Assembly (NCBI GenBank): GCA_008694505.1
Contig: VZDJ01007753.1
Span: forward strand, 25,440,039 to 25,504,038
DNA: 64,000 nucleotides
Source of the DNA: Cyanoderma ruficeps
Taxonomy: Eukaryota; Chordata; Aves; Passeriformes; Timaliidae
Direction: 5' to 3'
Positions 1-64,000 of this stretch are shown one piece after another (the first letter of the stretch is position 1; each line of letters starts with the position of its first letter). The notes under the pieces were generated by a model, which saw nothing but the letters and a program-made list of their open reading frames with translations, did not search any database and was not told the origin of the DNA. The translations under genes were made by a program, and so were the position numbers.

Positions 1-1049
1 ACCAGGTAGGTACTGAATGAAATCTCCCTTGAGCAGGAAGCCATAGCTACCCTAAGTGCTGATTTGCACTGCACACTGCTCTGCAAGTCAGGGGACAGTT
101 GGCAATCTCCACTTACTTCCACTTACCTTTCTAGAACTGTTACTGGCCTCCTTCTTAACCTCCAGCCCAACCCGACATATAACCTGATACTGGACAAGCG
201 TATTCTGTGTGAAAGCACATACTGGTCACATAAGCACCACTCAGACACCAGGGTCTGAGGAGCAAAGAGTGCTGTGTGTGAGGATAATCCACAGGGCTGT
301 CACACAGTAACACATTTATCAAAACAACATGATGCTGGGACGAGCAGAGTTGCATAAACCTGAACACAGGTGTTTGTCTGAAGCATGACAGGCACAGGAG
401 TGCAGGGTGGTGGATATTTCCCTCCAATTCTGCATTAGGGAAAATCCAAAAAACAATGCTGTAGAGTCCTACAAAGAATGCCGTGAAAAGAAATCTGGCA
501 CCAACCTGATGTGTATGTGCAAGGCAGAGTCTTTTGGCAAGCCCCTCACAGCAGTGGCCTGAGACAAAGACAACTGGCACAATGCAAAACTTATTACATA
601 GATTCAACTACAATAGCCCTTTTCTTTTTTCTGATATCAACTACTTAAAAATCTTTAAAACCATAAAGTCATCTTGCTTTATCTTACTGTAAGCCACTTT
701 TTTTCCAATAAATATCACATGCTAGCACCAAGACAGCCAGTCCATCTTAAGTAAAGGTGAATGAGCTGTATCATCTGACCCAGATTTTACTCCAGTGTAA
801 TGAAGAAATATAGTCTCAGGTGACGTGGGCTCACTTCAGAGCACCAAAACCTGCCACGTGCAGGTTATCACTGCCAGACTCATTCCTAAGAAGTTCCACT
901 TACTCTGAAAAGATTTGAACACACAGATGAATTTGTGAGATCAGCAGTTCTCTTATGTAGTTCTTTGAAACCTTGAAAAAAGCACGGCACATTGTTCAGA
1001 ACACGTACAGAGATTTTGTAAGTACTAATGAAGTATTCAGAAGAGACAT
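1..1049. other. Flank downstream of HECTD1
   Basis: No coding exon supported. A plus-strand AATAAA lies at 707-712. In mammals the convergent neighbour is AP4S1; if synteny holds, this could be its 3' UTR, but I see no AP4S1 coding sequence. Confidence 0.4.
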
Positions 1050-1864
1050 TTTTATATGTTGCAAACATTTTAATGATTACTTTTGAGCTTACACATTGGG
1101 TGCTTTTTTTTTAAACTTCAAACTGCAACAAGTTAAATAAATGTTTATAATATACAAAGAAAATACAACCGAAAGTAAAACTTGCTTTAAGTGTGCCTTG
1201 CACTAGGAACCAGTGTTTTTTAATAGCTTTATTGTTGAGCTGCACAAACACACTTAAGGATTTGATCTTTATAGCAGGGCATTTGAGAAATCAAAATATA
1301 TTCCCACTTGAAAGAAAAAGAAGAAAAAAAAATGGTTGTGCATGATTATACGCAAAAACCCACTAAAATACTCCAATAGTGCAGGCACCATTAAAAAAGA
1401 AAAGGCTGGAGATGCCCATTAGGTCTAAATTTTAAAGGAAGCAAGTTTCTGACCAGTTAGCTTAAAGCCAGCAAAACAGGGATCAGTGATGGCAACTGTA
1501 GTGTACAGGGTATTAAAAGACAAACTTTACACAATACACTGTTAGAAATTTGTATCAGTGAACACTGAAAATCTGATGATCTGTTCTTTGGAACAGTCAA
1601 ACAGAAACACCTTAATTTCCAGTTGTGCAAGCCCTTGAAGCATCACACAGTGTTCTGTGCCAATTTCTTGCTGGCTGTGTAGTTACAAGGATTTATTTTG
1701 TCATTAGCAGCTAACAAACATTCCACATTTTCCTAAAGCCTCACAGGTGAAAAAAAGGCAAGTCTCGTCAGAGCACAGCGTGGAGATCGTATTTTTTGCA
1801 CACAAACACAAGAGGCTTCGCTAGTATCAAAAACACTTCCACGTCCCGGGCTACGGTCAGCGGC
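1050..1864 (-). other. HECTD1: HECTD1 3' UTR (3' end uncertain)
   Basis: Follows the stop codon in the last exon. Candidate poly(A) signals on the minus strand: AATAAA at 1692-1697, AATAAA at 1228-1233, and ATTAAA at 1069-1074. I place the distal end about 20 bases after the last of these, but alternative ends are likely. Confidence 0.5.
1228..1233 (-). terminator. Candidate poly(A) signal AATAAA
   Basis: Perfect minus-strand hexamer about 630 nt after the stop codon, in an AT-rich context. Choice between this and the ATTAAA at 1069-1074 cannot be made from sequence alone. Confidence 0.4.
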
Positions 1865-58686
<56,822 letters not shown>

Positions 58687-58821
58687 GGTTTTTTATAAAA
58701 AAAAAGCCGCCTCCACTTCAATTAAAAAGTATCAAAAGTATCCTTTAATTGTTGAAGCCAGACTAACTTCAGCACAATTAATTTCTCTCTTCAGTCAGCC
58801 TCACGCTTTTGCAGTTTTCAC
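58687..58821 (-). other. HECTD1: HECTD1 5' UTR part of exon 2
   Basis: The acceptor TTTTTCTTGCCAG ends at 58822. The leader from 58821 to 58687 has no ATG before the main start codon and has stops in all frames, so the first AUG in this exon is the HECTD1 start. An A/T-rich run containing TTTTATAAAA directly precedes the Kozak sequence; it is leader, not a TATA box. Confidence 0.7.
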
Positions 58822-60885
58822 CTGGCAAGAAAAAGTAAAAAAAGTAATCATCATCACAGCCTTGTCGTTGAACTTTCTATATTTGGTCCTCTCTAAAATG
58901 TATAGCACGTGTTTGGGCTGAATTTAAGGAAATTTTCACATATTTCATCAGCAAATGGATTTTTTTTCTTGCTTTATAAGCAAGTAAATAGTAATGAGTG
59001 TGTTCTGTTATGAGGATAACTCAAAATTAAACCTAGAAAAATTGTGCTTAATTTTTTTGTGTATTCTTAAGGCTAAGAGAAAGAAAGTGATGTCTTGCCC
59101 ATCCCCCTCCTTCAATATCACTTTATTATAATGTGTTCAGCTTTATGAGAGATGGATTACCTCCTCATGAAAATATTCAAATATAGAAAGATAATGAATT
59201 TCACATTTTAAATAGAAACCCATGGAATAAAAAACTGAGATGTACAATGACAGACTTGCAGAATCTCTGGAAACTTTTTATGAATCCTTCATCCTTTAAA
59301 ATAGCATTCAAACATAAGGAAAATAGGCTTTTTATGTCAAAAGATAAAAAAAAGACAACTTAAGAATCATTTCCATTTTCAAGAGTTAGGGGTTTGTTAG
59401 ATTATTTGGGGACTTTTTGGAAAAAATATTTACTTTGCAGCTTTCCAAAAAATACGGTGAATAATTTAAATAATTCACATACATATAAGGAAAACAACAT
59501 TATTTGCTGGCCCAATGCCACAGTGGTAGATGCAAGCTGAAGACCAAAAAGTCCCTTTAAAATGTTAAAATATTTTTGACATATGTGCTTGCTTTTTACT
59601 TTGTGTTTAACAAACAGGCAAATTCACCTCCCTGGCCTAAAAACACAGCAAACATGACTATTTTCACATAAAAACTAATGGGTTACAAACCAGTCTTTCC
59701 AAATTAGACATACAAGAAAAACAATACCCTTCTAAAATACAGCTTAGAGAAGAAGAATTAGTTTATTCAACTCATAGGTAAATATGAAATGCTGGACAGT
59801 GTCCCCACAAACAGGGGGGAGGTGATGTGGGAGGAAAAAGCTTGATCTGGACAAAGTCTGCCTACTTGTTTACTTGCTGCTAATGAGTTAATAGTTAAAA
59901 AATAACTCCATCAAGGGCATGTCTACAAAAGTGAATCAGAAATTAGTATTATACGAAGAAACACACACTGAATCAACTCTTTCACAATAGCTTCAAACTC
60001 AAAGATGTGACAGAACTACAACAGATAGGATTTTTATACAATTTAGGACCATAATATTACAGATTACTCAACTACTGCTTGCCAGTTATATATTCGATAT
60101 TATCTTACCCTAAAAAGTAACTTCATATTAATAAATTGGTTTTCTATGTTTTAAACAATGTCTATGATCCTCCAAGATGTTTACAGATTGCATTTCCTGC
60201 TCTAATCCTACGTAAAACTACTTTCAGACATAAAAGTGGGATCGTATTGTAAATATTCTACCTCTCCTTACGACTAAATAGTTATTTCCGGGAGCGGGGA
60301 GATGGGTGATAGCGAGAGAAACAAGAAAATTAAGAGACAGCGAAAGTGGGGTAAGTTCAACACAAGCACCTGCCGTTCTCACATCCCAGACGGGCTCCAC
60401 AGGAACCACGGCGCAGAACACGGAGCGCGCCGGGCGGCCGGGACTCCCGGGAGCGCGGCCCCGGAGCCGGGGCCAGGCCGCAGCGCAGCTCATCCCGCGC
60501 CGCCCGGGCCTGCTCGCACACACCAGGCGGGCCCCGGGCCCGCGCCGCGCTTTGGGCCCCTTCCCCACACGGCGCCGCCCGGAGCAAGGGAGGCACCGCC
60601 TCCCCCTCCCCGCCGCCCCCGCACGGGGCACCCGGTGGCGTGAGGGGCTCCCGGGCAGCGCCGCCTCGCTCCGGCCCCGGCCCCACGCACAGACTTTCCG
60701 GCACCCGCCGCCTCCCCCCCGCCCGCAGCTCCGGCCCGCTCCCTCCCGGCCCGACAGGCCCGGGCAGCGACGCTCGAGTTCCCGGCGAGCCGCAGGCCGC
60801 GCAGGGTGACCCGGCCTGACTGCTGGGGAAAGGCGCCGTCTCCCAGCGCGGGCCGGAGAGGCCCCGCACCATCCCCGCCGCTCAC
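58822..60885 (-). other. HECTD1 intron 1
   Basis: About 2 kb between the non-coding exon and exon 2. The upstream 0.5 kb is the downstream part of the CpG island; the rest is unique AT-rich sequence. No exon, RNA gene or recognisable repeat seen. Confidence 0.6.
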
Positions 60886-61010
60886 CTCAGCCTCCCGCAG
60901 CCTCCTCGCCGGAGCCAAGCCCTCCTCAGCGCCACGCCGAGACCGGGGCAGCGGCGCGGCGGCGGCAGCCCGAGCCCCGCGGCAGGCGACGGCCAGCGGC
61001 ATCCATGGCG
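60886..61010 (-). other. HECTD1: HECTD1 exon 1, non-coding 5' leader (5' end estimated)
   Basis: A consensus donor (GAG|GTGAGC, GT at 60884-60885) ends this GC-rich exon inside the CpG island, and the next usable acceptor is that of exon 2. The 5' end is a guess placed just downstream of the GC boxes; no start site can be read from sequence. Two upstream ATGs lie at 61004-61006 and 61000-61002, and they matter only if transcription starts upstream of them. Confidence 0.6.
60926..61006 (-). other. Candidate upstream ORF in exon 1 (26 codons plus stop)
   Basis: ATG at 61004-61006 has G at -3 and G at +4, a strong initiation context. It runs 26 codons to TGA at 60926-60928, wholly within exon 1. 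A second ATG four bases downstream (61000-61002) opens another frame that stays open to the exon 1 donor and, after splicing, stops seven codons into exon 2. Either could reduce translation of the main ORF if included in the mRNA. Function is inference. Confidence 0.35.
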
Positions 61011-64000
61011 CTCCGCCCGGTGCGGGGTGGGCGGGCTGGGCAGGAGCCGCGCTCGGGGTGGAGCTGAGGCGGGCGAGCGGCCGCTGGGGGCGCTGCGGGA
61101 GCCTCCCCGGAGAAGGGGCCGATGCCGCGGGCCCGCTCCGCCCCGCGCCGCCGCCGCTGCGGAACGGCGAGCCGGGCCCGCGGAGCCCCGGCCGCGACCG
61201 CCCCGGCGAAGGGCCCTCCCCGGCTCCGGTGGGCTTTCCCTGGATGGCTGCGTGGAGATTTCTTTTCTTATGGTTTACAGGTCATTTTATTTCTTGCCAT
61301 ATTCTGGTTATTTACTTCAATAATTTTTTTTTTTTTACATTTACGATGGGACTTACACTATTCAGGGGTCACTCTTGAAAACACCTTGATCCCCCCTCCA
61401 GCATGTCCATTAAAAGGGATCTGGTGAGCGGATTTAAGCGTCGCAATGCTGGGTCTTCCAGAGCGGGGGTTATAGGTCGCTCTTACCGAGCAGTGAGTTT
61501 GAAGTCCTGCAGCTACGCCGTGTAGCTTGAGACACCTTTTGCAGTGGAGTAGTCCTCTGCCATACGCGCTGCAAAATGCTGTGCAATTACCTTACAAACG
61601 ATTAAAAGACAAAGGAAGCCAACTGCCAGAAATTCAAAATGAAGGATTTTCAAAATAATTTCATTCCCTGTAGTATGACATGTTTCACAAAGGAATTTAA
61701 GCCTATTAATATAAGTGCAGTAAATAAGATTATTGTACATTCGAATGTCATTCCTACCTACATCATTGACATTTCCTGTCATTAGGAGGCTAAAAGTACA
61801 CACTGAACAAAAAGGCAATAGTCATGCTCGGTTAAAACTTGCTGAATGCTGACATTTTTATTGGTCAGTGTTGTAATAACACCTCTAGAAAGTGTTATCT
61901 TTATTCAGAACACAAGAACTGTGGTTCTTTTGTCTGTTCCTGATTTCTAAGGCAGCTTAGCCTTTCTGTCTCACCATATTACATCTCCGTTAACTGCAAC
62001 TTGTTCCAGCCCAGCCAAGATTTACATGTGTATCCTTTGCCTGTGCTTGTCCTTCAGACGTCAGAAAGACTGATATGCTTAAAGTTAAGGACACAAGGCA
62101 GTAGGAGGACTGAGTCTACAGCCTTTTAGTTTAGAAACTTGGTCTTCTTTAACTTTTCGCCAATGCAGAAGCAGCAGAATTAGGTCAGGCTTATGAGACC
62201 TGCATCTGCTAAGTGACCTTGCTCATGTTGCATGATGCTAGAACAGTTGCCTTTGCTTTTTTTTTTTTGTGAAGAAAAGTTTCAGATAAAGAAATACTAT
62301 TTTCTTCTGAAGACCAAAAACCTTGAAATCAAACAAACATTTCAGTCTTTTCATATAGAATGTAGTTTCTGGTTCAGATGTCTGGACAGATATGGTTATT
62401 TGTGGATATAAAAATACAGATCAAATTAGGAACACAATCAAAATTTAAAATATTGTACTTGAAAAGAATATGAATCATGGATTTAAAGTGCTATTAAGCA
62501 GGAGTACAAAACTTAAATACTGGAAATATCTTTCAGTTACGTAGTTATTTCTAAAAGAAGAAACATAAATACTTCTATGCCCTGTTGCATGAATTGCCCA
62601 ATTTCATATATCCAATTTTTTTTTTTACTCAAAGAAGTTCATTGAGTAATGTATTACAGCTTCAATCAGGAATCAGGATCTTTTTTCTGATTCTAATACA
62701 CTTACAATATTTAAGAGTTTACTAGGGATTTTTGTTCCTCATTATGCAATTTCTTCTCATCAGAACAAATCTGAAAAATAATGCTGACTAATAATTTCTG
62801 CTTCATTGATTATATACTTCTTGCAATATATTAATGTTCATTGACTGATTAATACTTGTTTTCACTTCCTGGGCGGGTGGACATTCAAATTATTTTCAAC
62901 ACTCTGTCAGAGAGTACTCCAGTGAAATGTAACACAGCAAGTGATACCCCGGAAGTTACTGTTTCAGACTCCCTCTGTGTACAGCACCGATCCAGACTAG
63001 AACTGCCTCTTCAAAAGTGGCTGCTCTTTAATACTTACTAAGAAGGAAATCACTAGCAAGTAAGAGTGCACTTAGCAGATAAAAAAGACATCAGAATCAC
63101 ATTTGTACAGAATTACTCTCTGTACAAATGTGATTCTGTCTCTCTCATTTGACTTTTCACATGAGTGAAGGTTTGTTCAGGCAAATTTCCAGCCCGTGTC
63201 TGTCATTCCACTGGTGCTGGGCTTAAGCCTTCTGAGGAAGGAGAGCTTTATGTGGAGTAGTGCAGCCAGATGGGGAAGGCGAGTGATGGCTTATATTGAA
63301 GTGACAAGTAGTGGAGCTTGACTGTTGTAGCTACTTAGAGGAAAGCCACACTGAGCATTGGTGAAACTTGCAAAAACAACCCCTGTTCCCCATGCTTGTG
63401 CAAGGTGCATATCTTTCATTCAGCTAGAAAATTACCCAAATGCTAACTCTAGCTGGCATGCACTTCATGTTCGACCTTGGCCTAATCCCTTAATCACTGG
63501 GTGTCCCTGTTCTTAATCACCGTGTTCCTCCTTTACATAATAAGGAGATAGTAATGCTGGAGTCAGGAATGTCTTAGCACTTATGGAACTGTGAGTTGCT
63601 GAGGCATGTTACTATATTAAGTCTTAAATAATGCCATATATTTATGACTACATCTGAGCAGACCACACATGTAAGTGACTGACAATGCCTTTGGGAATTA
63701 GGCCACAAAGGGTCAACACAGATTGATCTTTGTAGAGTGTTATATTGAGCAATTACCGTCATTTCTGCTGAGTATTTACCTGAAAATTAAAACCTGGCTT
63801 TAAAAGAGAAAATGTCAGCACAATTACTAGAATAGTGTCAGGGACACACGAACAACAGTAAAATATGCCACGAGGGTAGCAAGGATCAGGGATTGGCTTG
63901 CAAACACAGAGAGTTTCTGAGATGTTGTAAAGGATACCCCACTTGAGACAGCTTCTAAAAAAGAAGACATTACAGGTGTTCTCCAAAGGATTTCATTCTT
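61011..64000. other. Upstream flank of HECTD1
   Basis: The first 0.2 kb belongs to the CpG island; the rest is unique AT-rich intergenic DNA. No exon with splice sites, no repeat family and no RNA gene recognised, apart from the perfect inverted repeat at 63092-63138. Confidence 0.5.
63092..63138. repeat. Perfect 19-bp inverted repeat with 9-nt loop
   Basis: Arms 63092-63110 and 63120-63138 are exact reverse complements (CAGAATCACATTTGTACAG and its complement) around the loop AATTACTCT. Pairing stops sharply at both ends. Confidence 0.95.

Larger units (their letters stand above)
60380..61245. promoter_or_regulatory. CpG island promoter of HECTD1
   Basis: An abrupt GC-rich block with dense CpG sits in AT-rich surroundings and covers the proposed exon 1. 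GC boxes are visible at 61013-61018 (CCGCCC) and 61029-61035 (GGGCGGG). No TATA box lies near the expected start site, so this looks like a broad housekeeping-type promoter. Several long ORFs on both strands are by-products of the base composition. CpG-island promoters are often bidirectional, but no divergent gene is visible. Confidence 0.85.

Noticed and set aside
1..730. AP4S1 coding exon in the left flank
   Set aside because: Synteny suggests AP4S1 nearby, but no frame resembles the adaptor sigma subunit; only a plus-strand AATAAA at 707-712 is seen.
58688..58699. TTTTATAAAA next to the start codon as a TATA promoter
   Set aside because: It lies within the exon 2 leader directly before the Kozak sequence; the CpG island upstream is the plausible promoter.
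60224..61427. Several long ORFs on both strands (up to 190 codons) in the CpG island
   Set aside because: They overlap each other in different frames, are rich in Pro, Arg, Ala and Gly, and have no recognisable domain. High GC removes stop codons by chance.
62856..63041. 61-codon plus-strand ORF in the upstream flank
   Set aside because: Short, with no domain, splice context or promoter features.

Overview
The window is vertebrate nuclear DNA, and the repeats make it a bird. Seven fragments match CR1, the dominant avian LINE. One element of about 0.9 kb looks like a solo LTR of the ERVL-like class I associate with songbirds, so a passerine or other Neoaves is the best guess (inference). AT-rich introns, GT-AG splice sites and a CpG-island promoter fit this.

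One protein-coding gene fills almost the whole window: HECTD1, a large HECT-type E3 ubiquitin ligase, on the minus strand. I read a non-coding first exon in a CpG island (about 60380-61245), the start codon in exon 2 (58684-58686) and 41 coding exons down to the stop codon at 1865-1867. All exon phases join without a frameshift or premature stop. The joined CDS is 7713 nt, coding 2570 residues. Order of parts: N-terminal helical/ARM-like region (exons 2-6), ankyrin repeats (7-9), a middle region with basic and acidic linkers (10-19), a SUN/discoidin-like beta domain (20-23), a MIB/HERC2 domain (24-25), a Ser/Thr-rich segment (25-26), an acidic tract (27), a small basic helical bundle (31) and the C-terminal HECT domain (35-42) with catalytic Cys2539 in the last exon.

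Left flank: 1-1050 is non-coding sequence past the proposed HECTD1 3' UTR. Right flank: 61010-64000 is upstream intergenic sequence with no gene I can support, but with a perfect 19-bp inverted repeat at 63092-63138. Introns are mostly unique AT-rich sequence with CR1 pieces. The largest, intron 2 (about 13.9 kb), carries the LTR.

I found no undescribed biological system. The observations most worth checking are the hairpin, two 4-nt tandem splice donors (exons 15 and 25), upstream ORFs in the 5' leader, and a 40-residue shortfall against the human reference length that I recall.
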